DNA of 53,942 bases from Yersinia frederiksenii ATCC 33641. Lineage in GTDB: Bacteria; Pseudomonadota; Gammaproteobacteria; Enterobacterales; Enterobacteriaceae. The DNA lies in the NCBI RefSeq assembly GCF_000754805.1, contig NZ_KN150731.1, positions 698,056 through 751,997 on the forward strand. The letters are read 5' to 3'. Positions 16,989 to 26,931 of this stretch are shown in pieces. Under the pieces are notes generated by a model, which made no database searches, had not been told where the DNA came from, and was given only the letters and a program-made list of their open reading frames with translations. Numbering within the stretch: position 1 is the stretch's first letter; every line of letters begins with the position of its first letter. The position numbers were made by a program, and so were the translations under genes.

Positions 16989-18581
16989 TTAATTATCTTC
17001 AGGCAAAACAAATCCCATGACGTTATCGTAAAACATTCTTTCATCCATTAATTTCAAATTGCTGGATATAATAGGCTTGAAATCCATTTGCGATAAAATA
17101 TCACGTTCCAGATCAACGCCGGGGGCAATTTCAACTAAATGAAGTCCATCTTCTTTTAACGTAAATACCGCACGCTCAGTGATATAACGAACATCTAAGC
17201 CACGCTCCAGTGCAATTTTCCCACTGAATGTTATTTCCGGTATTTCTTTGATGAATTTTTTAACTCGCCCTTCCTGGACAATTTTTAGTGTTCCTTCACT
17301 CACTTCTGTTTTTAGACTGCCCGCAGTTAATGTCCCGCAGAATATAATTTTCTTCGACGTTGCACTGATATCAATAAAGCCACCGGTACCCATAATCTTG
17401 CCATTGAATTTATGCACACCAACATTACCCTGTTGGTCTATTTCAGCAAAACTCAAATAACAAACATCTAGGCCACCGCCGTGATAAAAATCAAATTGTG
17501 AGGTCATATCTAGAATCGCGCGGGTATTAACGTTGGCACCAAAAGCCACACCTTGTGTCGTAATACCGCCAATGGGGCCGGTCTCCACCGTTAATACAAA
17601 ATCATCAGCGCAACCCTCTTCTCTGGCAACCAGGCCGATACCATCCGCGATACCCACCCCCACATTCCCGACCGCCCCTTTGCGCATTTCAAATAGCGCA
17701 CGACGGGCAACTAGCTTGCGCTGGTTCAGCGGAATCGCCATCTTAGTACTATCATCCAACACAAAATCGCCGGAAATAAAGCGGTTAACCGGCGCGCCAC
17801 CATAGAGTTGAGTCTGTGCCGGGTCAACAACCACAATATCCACAAGATAACCGGGAATTCTGACAGATTTCGGATGAAGAGTGGCTTTCTTAACCATCTT
17901 CTGCACTTGCATCATCACAATACCGCCATTGTTATGTACGGCCTGTGCGATAACTAAGGCATCCAGATACATCACTTCATCTTCAAAAGAGGCATAACCT
18001 TCACTGTCGCACGTCGTGGCACGTATAAAAGCAATGGTTGGTGCAATAGCCTTATAAAAGAGATATTCCTTATTATCAATTTCAACCAATTTAATGAGAT
18101 CTTCTTTGGTCACTTCATTGAGTTTCCCACCTTGTTGGCGCGGATCAACAAATGTACCAATACCGATATTAGTTAAAATGCCCGGCTGGTGAGCGGCGGA
18201 TGCCCGAATAACTTGAGTTAAAACACCTTGCGGATAGTTATAGGCACTAATCTTATTTTGTTCGGCCAAATCAGAAATACGCGGCGATTGTCCCCAATGA
18301 CCACAAAGCGCCCATTTCACTAGTCCCTCTTGAGCCAGTGGGCTAATACCTCTTTCAGCCCGGTCGCCTAATCCCGTTGGGCTAATTAAAGATAAATTGC
18401 GTGGTGACTGAGTGTTTTTATATTGCTCAGCTAATGCCGTAATTAATGTTGTCGCTTCAAGAATCCCACCACCTGCACCTAATACACAGAGTGTCGCTTC
18501 ATCCGGAATATATTTTACAGCATCCTCAGCGGATAAAACGGGAACCCGACCATTAATTCTTTTCGGTTTTTCCAGTTTCAT
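16989..18581 (-). CDS. ydiF: CoA transferase YdiF (acetate/acyl-CoA, family I)
   Basis: A 530-residue CoA transferase with alpha and beta halves fused in one chain, as in E. coli YdiF. The start at 18581 (MKLEKPKRING) has GGAGAAACT before it; the 11-codon upstream extension lacks a ribosome-binding site. The first half carries GAGGGILEATTLI and the oxyanion-type region GIGTFVDPRQQGGKLN. The second half has the catalytic glutamate in TVETGPIGG, which forms the glutamyl-CoA intermediate. It moves CoA between short-chain acids and probably activates the carboxylic acid handled by YdiO. Confidence 0.93.
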   Translation of the reverse strand: MKLEKPKRINGRVPVLSAEDAVKYIPDEATLCVLGAGGGILEATTLITALAEQYKNTQSPRNLSLISPTGLGDRAERGISPLAQEGLVKWALCGHWGQSPRISDLAEQNKISAYNYPQGVLTQVIRASAAHQPGILTNIGIGTFVDPRQQGGKLNEVTKEDLIKLVEIDNKEYLFYKAIAPTIAFIRATTCDSEGYASFEDEVMYLDALVIAQAVHNNGGIVMMQVQKMVKKATLHPKSVRIPGYLVDIVVVDPAQTQLYGGAPVNRFISGDFVLDDSTKMAIPLNQRKLVARRALFEMRKGAVGNVGVGIADGIGLVAREEGCADDFVLTVETGPIGGITTQGVAFGANVNTRAILDMTSQFDFYHGGGLDVCYLSFAEIDQQGNVGVHKFNGKIMGTGGFIDISATSKKIIFCGTLTAGSLKTEVSEGTLKIVQEGRVKKFIKEIPEITFSGKIALERGLDVRYITERAVFTLKEDGLHLVEIAPGVDLERDILSQMDFKPIISSNLKLMDERMFYDNVMGFVLPEDN

Positions 18582-18696
18582 AGTTTCTCCAATTCCATAG
18601 ATATGCCTAATCATGATCGAATTAGTTTCTGTCCATCAAGAAAATAAAACGTCACATTGCCATTAGGGCATTGTAAATAAATATCGGGTAGGAATG

Positions 18697-18729
18697 GTTA
18701 TTCAGAAACCAGAGAGATCTCTGAATAAC
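18697..18729 (-). other. Intercistronic hairpin between aroD and ydiF
   Basis: A 10-bp perfect stem (GTTATTCAGA / TCTGAATAAC) with a 13-nt loop begins 18 nt after the aroD stop inside the 166-nt aroD-ydiF gap. No T-run follows on the minus strand, so attenuation or mRNA processing is more likely than full termination. Confidence 0.5.
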
Positions 18730-18747
18730 GGTTAAATAAGCACTACG

Positions 18748-19506
18748 TTAGGATTGATGTATTACTGTTAAAACAGATCTTAATTCCTTAATATCTATTT
18801 GACCCGGCGCAGATGCTTTTTTCAGTGCACCAAATGTTGCTGCCGAACCAAAGACCTCACCTGATAAGCGAGAAATAATTCCCAGAGTCGACATCGACAT
18901 AGTAATAATTGGGCGGTCAGCATATTTTTCATGCATTTCTAATGTCGCCGCCAGCAGTGTCATCACGTCGCTTTTGTTTTGTGGCATTAATGCAATTTTA
19001 GGAATATCGGCCCCAAGATCTTGCATTTTGCACAGGCGTTTAACAATCTCATCTTTGGGTGGGGTTTTATGGAAATCATGATTAGACATGATAACTTTTA
19101 CACCTTTAGCATGAGCATATTCTATCGTGGCGCTGACTTCTTGATCGCCCGTAAAAAGCTCCAAATCAATCATGTCAACCTGACCGCTATCAATCATCTT
19201 CTTATTTAACGCAAGATAATCATTAGGTGATATCTCTTTCTCTCCCCCTTCTTTAGCTGTTCGAAAGGTAAAGAGAATAGGCTTATTATGAATAATATTT
19301 CTGAGCTGCTGTGCAGCCTCGAGAATGCTCTCGATATCTTTCACATCTGCAAAATGATCAATTCGCCATTCCAGAATATCAAAATCAAAGTCTTGGTAAT
19401 ATTCAGCCTCAGACTTAATCGTCGCGACATCTTTTCCCATCAATGACACGATAATTTTAGGAGCACCCTCACCTATGACCAGATTCTTTACTGTTACGGT
19501 TTTCAT
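18748..19506 (-). CDS. aroD: 3-dehydroquinate dehydratase, type I
   Basis: A 252-residue type I dehydroquinase with the start at 19506; AAGGGA precedes this ATG and overlaps the alternative upstream start. The catalytic residues E86 (AKEGGEKE), H143 (SNHDFH) and the Schiff-base lysine K170 ([10 protein letters not shown]) are all present at the textbook positions. It converts 3-dehydroquinate to 3-dehydroshikimate. It is placed between ydiB and ydiF as in E. coli. Yersiniae are also thought to carry a type II enzyme (AroQ) elsewhere, in which case this copy would serve quinate/shikimate breakdown rather than biosynthesis; that is inference. Confidence 0.95.
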   Translation of the reverse strand: MKTVTVKNLVIGEGAPKIIVSLMGKDVATIKSEAEYYQDFDFDILEWRIDHFADVKDIESILEAAQQLRNIIHNKPILFTFRTAKEGGEKEISPNDYLALNKKMIDSGQVDMIDLELFTGDQEVSATIEYAHAKGVKVIMSNHDFHKTPPKDEIVKRLCKMQDLGADIPKIALMPQNKSDVMTLLAATLEMHEKYADRPIITMSMSTLGIISRLSGEVFGSAATFGALKKASAPGQIDIKELRSVLTVIHQS

Positions 19507-19568
19507 TCTTGTCCCTTCCATTAATGCCTGACAACAGGCAATAGTCAGTATGCTCCCAAGCAGGATGG

Positions 19569-20435
19569 CTATGCGTTGAACCCCATAACCTTTTTAATAT
19601 ATTCCAGCGGAAACTCTTTTCCAGTCCAAAGCTTAAACTGCTCAGCACCCTGCCATAACAACATTCCATATCCATCGACAGTTTTACACCCAGCTTCCAT
19701 GGCCATCTGTAGCAGCTTAGTCATATGAGGGTTATAGACGCACTCAGAAACAAGCAACTCAGGGCGCAGCATCGAGATATCACTGACGATACTTTCATTT
19801 TCCAGTGGTTTCATTCCCACTTTTGTACCGTTAGTCAGAATATCAGCATTGGCAATAGCATTAGCAAACGCTTTTTGGTCCGCCAGGTCGTATACCGTCA
19901 CAGTACAATCTGTATTGTCATTAACCCGTTTGGCAAAGGCGAGAGCTTCTTCGTAAAACTCATCACGCCGGTTAAATAGCATGATTTCCTTGATACCTTC
20001 AATTGCCGCCTGTGCGCCAATCGCGGTAGATGCGCCACCCGCCCCCACCAGGACCATTTTCTTACCTTTAATATCAAAGCCCGTTTCTTTGATTGCTTTA
20101 ATATGCCCAGTGCCGTCGGTGTTATATCCTCGAAGAAAACCGTTATCATTAACAATGGTATTAATGGCACCTACTAATTTGGCCGCAGGCGTTAATTCAT
20201 CAACATATTGACAAGCTAGCTGTTTATTGGGCATAGAAACACCCGTGCCACGCATTTTTAATGCCTTGAGACCTTCGATAGCATGACCAAAAGTGGAATT
20301 ATCTACCTCGAAAGCCATATAAGTGTAAGGCAAACCTACCTCTTCCAATGCCTTATTCTGCATTTCTGGCGATAGGCTATGTCTGATAGGATAAGCCATT
20401 AACCCAATCAGTTCATATTTTGCAGTCACGTCCAT
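19569..20435 (-). CDS. ydiB: Quinate/shikimate dehydrogenase YdiB
   Basis: With the start at 20435 ([17 protein letters not shown] upstream) the protein is 288 residues, as E. coli YdiB. The substrate-binding residues K71 (SMPNKQ) and D107 (GYNTDGTG) and the nucleotide motif [11 protein letters not shown] are present. YdiB enzymes use NAD or NADP and accept both quinate and shikimate, unlike biosynthetic AroE. It is 62 nt upstream of aroD, forming a two-step route between quinate, dehydroquinate and dehydroshikimate, and follows the transporter gene ydiN. Confidence 0.93.
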   Translation of the reverse strand: MDVTAKYELIGLMAYPIRHSLSPEMQNKALEEVGLPYTYMAFEVDNSTFGHAIEGLKALKMRGTGVSMPNKQLACQYVDELTPAAKLVGAINTIVNDNGFLRGYNTDGTGHIKAIKETGFDIKGKKMVLVGAGGASTAIGAQAAIEGIKEIMLFNRRDEFYEEALAFAKRVNDNTDCTVTVYDLADQKAFANAIANADILTNGTKVGMKPLENESIVSDISMLRPELLVSECVYNPHMTKLLQMAMEAGCKTVDGYGMLLWQGAEQFKLWTGKEFPLEYIKKVMGFNA

Positions 20436-20511
20436 TAACAACTCCTCACTAAAAATGGGTATATTTAGATTTCTTAATTAATATTTATCTTATTAATTTT
20501 CAGCAAGGCGA

Positions 20512-21747
20512 TCATTGAAGGAATCGCTCACCAAAACGAAAATCACTTTGTGGGATCTTGAAGACTTTATAGTAGCGAATAAAGACGACTATCGCGGTGA
20601 AGAAAGCAACAAGAGCAAATACGATATCTAGCAATATGATATATTGCAGACCAATAGTGGATAAATAACCGGTAGCGAGTGGAATAACAAAATTCGCCAA
20701 TCCCCCCATCATCATATAAATACTGGTAACCTTGGCTTTGCTTTTCGGGAAGAATTCGGACATAACCGAGACACCCAGTTGCAATATCCCACCCGCAGCA
20801 GAGAAACCAATAACAAACGCCCCGACATTACAAACCAGCGGAGATGGATACAGATAAATAACAGCGGCGGCAATGACAGCTAGCCCAGTATTAAATACAT
20901 TGGCCCACACAGGGCGCACCATACTTTTAAGCAGGAAGGCAAAGAGAAAGACGCACAATAATGAACCCAAACTATAGTAAGAAATAGTTTTTAATGCATC
21001 CGCTTCGGCCATTCCGGCAAAGGCCATCGCATATTTTGGCATCCAAACGACGATAACATAAAATGTGGAAAATGCCGCGACCCCAAATACCACTGAGGCG
21101 ACACCTTCCAGCCATGCTAAAGGCTTACTGCTCATCTGAGGCAAGTCTTTGGCAATAGCGGCATCCACTGTCTGGCTGGGAAACTTACTCTTCATCACCA
21201 GCAGAGTGACCAGAATAAATAGCACGCCCGGAATGATCATGGCATAGCCAAACCACAGTTGGCTCACCATCAGGAAACTGACTAACATCGGGTAGAACAT
21301 TTGCCCAAAGGAAATTGTCGCCTTCAGTAGAATCACAGCAGAGCCTGAAGTTTTAGGATAACACTCCATCAATGCAGGATAACCCCCGGTGTCTAATGCC
21401 GCATTCGCTGCCCCCACACAGAAGGCCAGAATAAACGCAACAATCAGATTGGGACTGGCAAGGATACCGAAGAAAAATAAGATATAGAGTGCTATACCTA
21501 CAAAAATAACTGAACGCCTGCCGAACTTATCAGAGATGACACCGAAAAATAGAATACAAACTAATCTTCCCAAACCTATTCCAGAAATGACATAGGCTAT
21601 TCCAGCACTGTCGGTGTTAAATTTTTCAGCCAAAGGGGTCATATTCTGTGCCAAGGTAATCACACTGATCCCGTGAAGAAAATAACTTAGATATATACTT
21701 ATGGCCGCTAATAAAAATGGCGCATTGAAGGCCTTATTTTGGCTCAT
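20512..21747 (-). CDS. ydiN: MFS transporter YdiN
   Basis: A 411-residue inner-membrane protein with 12 predicted hydrophobic segments. The start MSQNKAFNAPFLLA and the MFS loop motif GVISDKFGRRSVIF match YdiN. It is the first gene of the leftward ydiN-ydiB-aroD-ydiF-ydiO unit. Substrate is not established; next to ydiB-aroD, uptake of quinate, shikimate or a related aromatic acid is the simplest guess. Confidence 0.9.
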   Translation of the reverse strand: MSQNKAFNAPFLLAAISIYLSYFLHGISVITLAQNMTPLAEKFNTDSAGIAYVISGIGLGRLVCILFFGVISDKFGRRSVIFVGIALYILFFFGILASPNLIVAFILAFCVGAANAALDTGGYPALMECYPKTSGSAVILLKATISFGQMFYPMLVSFLMVSQLWFGYAMIIPGVLFILVTLLVMKSKFPSQTVDAAIAKDLPQMSSKPLAWLEGVASVVFGVAAFSTFYVIVVWMPKYAMAFAGMAEADALKTISYYSLGSLLCVFLFAFLLKSMVRPVWANVFNTGLAVIAAAVIYLYPSPLVCNVGAFVIGFSAAGGILQLGVSVMSEFFPKSKAKVTSIYMMMGGLANFVIPLATGYLSTIGLQYIILLDIVFALVAFFTAIVVFIRYYKVFKIPQSDFRFGERFLQ

Positions 21748-22470
21748 ACTTCTCTCCGTTTATTGTTAATTTTTTATTAAATACATTTTTTATAAAACAT
21801 CAATAAACTACCAACCCTATACAATATATATAACGGCAACCTTGGTTTATACATAATATGACGTTTTCGTTTCCAATTTTATTGCAAAGTGCAAAGAGGA
21901 TATGGCGACAATATTGTTGTTAGATTGTTTTTATTTTACAAAACCAATACAACAAGGTAATAAGGCAAGAAAATACACTGATGAAATGATAGACGTTTGA
22001 ATTCTGTGAGGAAGTTAAAAATTATCAAATATAAAAGTAGATTTTCTTAATACTATCATTTTATAAAAGAGACATCAGATACGGTTAGGGGTATTACTGT
22101 GATCCGGTAGACATTACCATGATGTATATCAATCAGAAAAAAGCCCCCTCATCAGCTGTCATTATCCATCTATGACTTATAACTAACGTATTTAACAGTT
22201 CATTTACTCGGTTTATTTTCTTCATGAGGAAAAAGTGCATGTTATATTGCACAACGCCATAATAATTTTGCACGTCCTCGTGAACCAATATCCTTTCTCA
22301 TTAAATAAATAAGATAATGCCAAAATCGCACCACAACATTATGTGACCGAGTCAGTGGTACAAACAGAATGTTTATCGTATGTTCAACTATTAGTCAAAC
22401 TGACCATAATGCTCTTGAAATGACAGGTATACCGAGAGGAAGAAATTAACGAGGTGTCACGGGAAACTGG
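21748..22470. other. 723-bp control region between ydiN and a LysR gene
   Basis: A divergent, strongly AT-rich intergenic region without a credible gene. It contains an FNR-like site (22119-22132) and an 18-nt word (22246-22263) repeated at 37821-37838. No other structure was recognised. Confidence 0.5.
22119..22132. promoter_or_regulatory. FNR-like site upstream of ydiN
   Basis: ATGAT-GTAT-ATCAA matches the FNR consensus TTGAT-N4-ATCAA at 9 of 10 fixed positions. It is 371 nt upstream of ydiN and 338 nt upstream of the divergent LysR gene. Confidence 0.45.
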
Positions 22471-23373
22471 ATGAATTTAAAACAATTACACTATTTTAAG
22501 CGCTTAGCTGAAAAACAACATTACACAGAAGCAGCCTCAAGCCTGTTCATCGCCCAGCCGTCATTGAGCCATGCCATATCTGAGCTTGAAAAAGAGCTGG
22601 GTGTCACTTTGTTTGAAAAAATCGGTAGAAATGTGCGAATCACAGAGAGTGGGAAAATCTTTTTGCCTTATGTGGAGAATGCACTGCTTGAGTTGGAAAA
22701 TGGCCGTCTTGCCTTGCGTCAAATGACCGGTTCTGAAAATAATACTATTAGGCTGGCATTTATTTACACCATGGGGGAGACTATCGTTCCCCAACTGATT
22801 GACCGTTTTATACATATTCCCGGTCATGAAAATAAGCGTTTTTGCTTCTATCAAGGGACATCGTCATCAATTATTGACGATCTCAAAGCTGATAAGTTTG
22901 ATTTGGCTTTCTGTTCTCAAATGCCAGAAGAACCCGAAATAGAGTTTATTCCATTAATTAGTCAGGAACTGGTGCTGGTCACCTCGCGTGATCACCCATT
23001 AGCATTGCGTAATGAAAGTGAAATCGCATTAGAGGACACCATTCCTTATCCCTTTATCTTTTTTTCACAAAAAAGTGGTTTACGCCAATTTATTGACAAG
23101 ATGTTTATGCAGAGAAAACTGATCCCAGAAATAACCTGTTATGTTGAAGAAGATACGGCAATGGTTGGGCTTGTCAGTATTAATTATGGTATCGCGATTA
23201 TGCCGCGAATTAGCACACTTAAACATTCTAACGTTCATGTCATGCACATCAAAGACCCTGGCCCGACTCGCTATATTTGCCTGGCAACCCGTAAGAATCA
23301 GATATTATCGCCAGCCGCTCAGACATTTAAGAAGTTTATCTTCAGTTCATGCCAGCTAATGACATTTAAGTAA
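22471..23373 (+). CDS. LysR-family regulator between ydiN and ydiM
   Basis: A 300-residue LysR-type regulator. The helix-turn-helix is canonical (HYTEAASSLFIAQPSLSHAIS), and the effector domain from ~90 to 290 resembles the CynR/CysB-like periplasmic-binding fold. It is divergent from ydiN and convergent with ydiM. To my knowledge E. coli K-12 has no regulator at this place, where ydiM and ydiN are adjacent, so it is likely a local addition controlling the two transporters or the ydiN operon. The inducer is unknown. Confidence 0.85.
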   Translation: MNLKQLHYFKRLAEKQHYTEAASSLFIAQPSLSHAISELEKELGVTLFEKIGRNVRITESGKIFLPYVENALLELENGRLALRQMTGSENNTIRLAFIYTMGETIVPQLIDRFIHIPGHENKRFCFYQGTSSSIIDDLKADKFDLAFCSQMPEEPEIEFIPLISQELVLVTSRDHPLALRNESEIALEDTIPYPFIFFSQKSGLRQFIDKMFMQRKLIPEITCYVEEDTAMVGLVSINYGIAIMPRISTLKHSNVHVMHIKDPGPTRYICLATRKNQILSPAAQTFKKFIFSSCQLMTFK

Positions 23374-23383
23374 CTTATGCATG

Positions 23384-23415
23384 AGTGTGTAGCTCGCAAC
23401 TCCTAGCTACACACT
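23384..23415. terminator. Bidirectional rho-independent terminator
   Basis: An 11-bp perfect stem (AGTGTGTAGCT / AGCTACACACT) with a 10-nt loop is followed on the + strand by ATCTTTTCTTTC. It lies in the 52-bp gap between the convergent LysR gene and ydiM. Confidence 0.75.
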
Positions 23416-23425
23416 ATCTTTTCTT

Positions 23426-24646
23426 TCAGACCTGAACTTGATTCATTTTTACGATATAACTTTGTTCCCTCCTGCTGCGATAGCCAATAAACAGTGCCGT
23501 CAGGAAACCGGCAGCAGCGAGGCCCACATCAAACCACATAATATGGGCGATACTGGTTTGCGAGAGTTTGGCGGTAATCAATGGGATCGTGAATGTCGCC
23601 AAACTTCCTGCACTATAAAAAATAGCGGTGGCTTTACCTTTAGCCTGCGGAAAACGCATCGCCATCAGTGTCAATCCGAGTTGCATAACACCGCCGGCAG
23701 CAGAGAAGCCAATAACAAAGGAAAAAATAAACACGGTGGTTACGGTGGTATATAAACACACCGCCAGCAAGGCAACGAAAGATATAAAGGTATAAAGCAT
23801 TAGCAATGTGGTCGAACTCACCGTTTTCTTAACCAATCCCGCAGTAATTAAGACGCATAGCAAAGAGCCGATGGTATAGACACTGAGGAGTTTGATAGAC
23901 AGGGTATAAGACATCCCCGCCACAAACTGTCCATATTGCGCTAGCCACTGGCTAACCAGATAAAACGTCGCCATCGCGATATATCCATACAGTGTAAAGC
24001 TGGCGAGATCTAACATTGAGCAGGTATAACTTTTAGCTGTCTTAGATTCAGCGGTATCAATAGCCGGCTCGATTTTCAGCGGAGAATCATGCGGTGGGAA
24101 GGGGCATCGAAACAGATAGAGTGCATTCACCAGCATGACAGCGGCGGCAATTAAAAACGACCAGCCGAACCAGAGGTCAAACCACACTAATATGCTGATC
24201 ATAAACGGTAAAATAAATTGTCCACCGGAAACAAATGCTTTAATAAGAATATTCGCCGTGCTTGGCGTTTTCGGGAAGGCCTCCATCAGTGATGGATAGG
24301 TAGCAGAGTCAAGGAAGCTGTTTGCCATGCCCGCCAAGAAACCGAAACAATAGGCAATAACAATGCTTTTTGTACCGAGGATTCCGAGGAAAAAGACCAG
24401 ATAACAGGCCATTCCCAGATAAACAAAGGGTTTTCGACCAAAACGATCGGAGAGCATGCCCGCTATCAGTAGAATACTCAGCCGCCCTATTCCTAATGAT
24501 GAAATGACAATCGACACACCTGCGGCGTCAGTTTGCCACTGCTGTTGTAGATGGGGCATATTTAAGCTGATCAATATGACACCCATGCCGTGGACCAAAT
24601 AATTAATATACAAGCCGATAGATGTTGGTATGTAATTTTTTTTCAT
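23426..24646 (-). CDS. ydiM: MFS transporter YdiM
   Basis: A 406-residue, 12-segment major facilitator protein. It opens with YIPTSIGLYINYLVHGMGV and has GMLSDRFGRKPFVY in the loop between segments 2 and 3, both matching E. coli YdiM. It is a paralogue of YdiN. It has its own transcription unit here, separated from ydiN by the LysR gene. Substrate unknown. Confidence 0.9.
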   Translation of the reverse strand: MKKNYIPTSIGLYINYLVHGMGVILISLNMPHLQQQWQTDAAGVSIVISSLGIGRLSILLIAGMLSDRFGRKPFVYLGMACYLVFFLGILGTKSIVIAYCFGFLAGMANSFLDSATYPSLMEAFPKTPSTANILIKAFVSGGQFILPFMISILVWFDLWFGWSFLIAAAVMLVNALYLFRCPFPPHDSPLKIEPAIDTAESKTAKSYTCSMLDLASFTLYGYIAMATFYLVSQWLAQYGQFVAGMSYTLSIKLLSVYTIGSLLCVLITAGLVKKTVSSTTLLMLYTFISFVALLAVCLYTTVTTVFIFSFVIGFSAAGGVMQLGLTLMAMRFPQAKGKATAIFYSAGSLATFTIPLITAKLSQTSIAHIMWFDVGLAAAGFLTALFIGYRSRREQSYIVKMNQVQV

Positions 24647-25296
24647 ATAAACCCTTTGCAGAAAAGGATTTTTTTGATGCAGTCTACAGGGTTTTCTTTC
24701 CTGCTATCTATCTCAAAAAAACCTGATCTAGAGGTACTTTCCCGGTGAATTTTGTGGTGCAAGAAAATGACAACCAGACTCAATGCGACAAGTAAAAAAA
24801 TCCTAAAAGGCTAGGCACTTCATGTATTTCCATACTAACAATCCGGCTTAGCAATAAATAATTCATTTTTTGAAGGTAATTCATAGATTATTTCTATGGA
24901 CAGCCTAGCTGGATGTTATTGGTCTATTTCCCCCGTTATAATTGTACTTTTCTCCATGCCACTGACGCATTCTTAACAACATTACTGCAACATATACGCC
25001 AATCATTTAACAAGTCGGGTATTTATTTAATAGCAACAGTTAGAATGATAGATTTTAATGATAAATAGAGAGAATTGAGCATGCCGTTAATAGGTAATAA
25101 TACACAAGATGTTTATTTTTGAATTTGTGAGAAAGGAAACATATTATTCATTTTTATGACATGAGTCATATTATGACAGCAAGCAATTAATTTCCTTGAA
25201 GTGTCAATATACTTAGGCCATCAAGGAATAATTAATGCAAGATACTTTGGTGTCAGAAAGTAAAGCTATTCATTATCGTAACATTCTATATACTGT
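24647..25296. other. 650-bp AT-rich gap between ydiM and ydiL
   Basis: No gene, hairpin or repeat worth calling was found. It must contain the ydiM promoter at its left end (minus strand). A 21-codon frame at 25234 on the + strand has an AAGGAA before it but no other support. Confidence 0.4.
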
Positions 25297-25653
25297 TTAA
25301 CACAAACGTTCCAGATCATGAGAATACAGCTCGGCGGCAACAGATTGATAAACTTTCCATTCTAGAAAGTCTCCATCAGCATAAACAGCATGAAATGCCT
25401 CATAATCGGGGAAAAAGCGCATAGTATTATTCCCAATGCGATTATTTATCTTTTTAAGAATGGCATTAATCTTTTTCTTTCTTTTTTCATTCATCAAAGT
25501 CAGAGTCTCAATCACTGCTGCGGGAATGTCTTGCTCTCCTTTTTCCCATTGTTGCCACATTTCCGTATCTTTATCGCCTGCAATATAATTTGCCGCCTCT
25601 TCATAGCTCATAAAAAAAATCTGACGCAATGCCTGCAATTCTAAATAGTTCAT
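25297..25653 (-). CDS. ydiL: YdiL, helix-turn-helix protein of unknown function
   Basis: With the start at 25653 (MNYLELQALRQIF; CGGAG upstream) the protein is 118 residues, as E. coli YdiL. The C-terminal block KKINNRIGNNTMRFFPD and the ending SVAAELYSHDLERLC are typical. The N-terminal half is a Cro/XRE-like helical bundle including MSYEEAANYIAG, so DNA binding is plausible. It stands at the edge of the ydi cluster as in E. coli. No target is known. Confidence 0.9.
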   Translation of the reverse strand: MNYLELQALRQIFFMSYEEAANYIAGDKDTEMWQQWEKGEQDIPAAVIETLTLMNEKRKKKINAILKKINNRIGNNTMRFFPDYEAFHAVYADGDFLEWKVYQSVAAELYSHDLERLC

Positions 25654-25769
25654 AATGACTCCGACATTCATTAATGTGAATGATTAAATAACATTATAAT
25701 GCTCAGGACGGAATGATCATTATCACAATAAGTTAAACCCGCCATTGCCAGATAATCCGAGCGAAGACA

Positions 25770-25805
25770 AAAAGCCCGCAAAATCGATGATGATTGCCGG
25801 CTTTG
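25770..25805 (-). terminator. Terminator of agaR
   Basis: On the minus strand a stem of AAAGCC-GC / GC-GGCTTT with flanking AATC/GATT pairing is followed by TTTTTGTC. It lies 67 nt after the agaR stop. Confidence 0.65.
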
Positions 25806-25871
25806 TATCTTGGGTACATCACTGTCACTATGTTAGATGAGGCTAAATATTTGCATAACTAGATCCCGCCA

Positions 25872-26681
25872 CTATTCCCCAACCAGAATAACTTCAATCC
25901 CACCTTTACGTAGCCCATTCAAACTTTCCGCAGGAATGCCTTGGTCGGTGATAACCATATGTATGCGCTGAGTATCAATAATCTTATGTAAACTGGAACG
26001 ATTAAATTTGCTGGAGTCAGTAACTACAATAATACGTTCCGCGACTTCACACATTCGGCGATTGAGCCGTGCTTCATCTTCATTATGTGTGCTTATGCCT
26101 CGCTCAAGATCAATGGCGTCAACCCCAAGAAACAGCATATCGAAGTGGTAATTCTGTAAAGATTGATCGGCTTGATCACCATAAAAGGAAAGAGACTGAC
26201 GCCGCAAGTGTCCTCCGGTCATCAACAGTTCTACTCCTTCAGCGTCTAGCAGTGAATTCGCCACATTCATGCCGTTGGTCATCGCAATAACCTCCTTATG
26301 ATTGCGCATCAGGCGCGCAATTTCATAGGTGGTCGTGCCGGAGTCCAAAATAACACGGTGCCCTGGCTTAATCAGGTTGGCGGCCACCCGGGCAATGCTG
26401 CGCTTTAATGATGTATTAAGGGAGCTTTTATCTTCTACCGTCGGCTCGATCCCCGGCGTCCCTGAGTCACACACCAGCGCGCCGCCGTAAGCCCGTACCG
26501 CAATTCCTTGTTTTTCCAGAAAAGCCAGGTCATTGCGGATCGTCACCGTAGAAACACCAAAAAATGACGATAAATCATTAACCTGAACACTTCCTTGTTG
26601 GCGCAGCCGCTGAATAATCTGCTCACGCCTTTCACTTGTACCCGTTATACGTTTGTCCGCTACCGAATCACTATTGCTCAT
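25872..26681 (-). CDS. agaR: DeoR-family repressor of the aga genes, AgaR
   Basis: A 269-residue DeoR-type repressor. The helix-turn-helix domain is near residues 20-75 ([23 protein letters not shown]) and the sugar-phosphate-sensing domain has the typical [15 protein letters not shown] and VTDSSKFNR motifs. It is divergent from kbaZ. In E. coli AgaR represses the aga operon and itself, and is relieved by GalNAc/GalN metabolites. Several AgaR-type T-rich boxes lie in the 250-bp gap to kbaZ and before agaS. Confidence 0.92.
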   Translation of the reverse strand: MSNSDSVADKRITGTSERREQIIQRLRQQGSVQVNDLSSFFGVSTVTIRNDLAFLEKQGIAVRAYGGALVCDSGTPGIEPTVEDKSSLNTSLKRSIARVAANLIKPGHRVILDSGTTTYEIARLMRNHKEVIAMTNGMNVANSLLDAEGVELLMTGGHLRRQSLSFYGDQADQSLQNYHFDMLFLGVDAIDLERGISTHNEDEARLNRRMCEVAERIIVVTDSSKFNRSSLHKIIDTQRIHMVITDQGIPAESLNGLRKGGIEVILVGE

Positions 26682-26700
26682 AGGACATCCTTTCTAAAAG

Positions 26701-26860
26701 CCTTTCGTTTCTTTTCACTTTGCCTATTAATACCTTTCTTTTGCGGGAAAGCAAGTTTTAACATTGCCGGAAAGAGGTCCGTTTCCTCACCAAACACCCT
26801 TTCATTATGTTTCTTTTGCGAAACAGATCCCAATTTTATTATCTTTCGTTTTGTTTTTAT
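26701..26860. promoter_or_regulatory. Cluster of AgaR-like operators between agaR and kbaZ
   Basis: Repeated T-rich boxes of the type CTTTCGTTTCTTTT appear at 26701-26717 (CCTTTCGTTTCTTTTCA), 26732-26742 (ACCTTTCTTTT), 26797-26817 (CCCTTTCATTATG then TTTCTTTT) and 26841-26859 (ATCTTTCGTTTTGTTTTTA). Their similarity to each other and to the boxes before agaS, and the position between repressor and operon, support AgaR binding. Confidence 0.6.
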
Positions 26861-26931
26861 TCCACGATAAAGCAGTATCAATGCAACAAATCGAAAGACA
26901 AAAGCAACCTAAAACCCATACGGAGAGGAAA

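Noticed and set aside
25234-25299. 21-codon + strand frame with AAGGAA upstream
   Set aside because: Too short, no recognisable features, and its end overlaps the end of ydiL on the other strand.
25713-25726. FNR-like ATGAT-CATT-ATCAC upstream of ydiL
   Set aside because: Only 8 of 10 positions match, which is close to what is expected by chance in AT-rich DNA; mentioned but not listed as a site.
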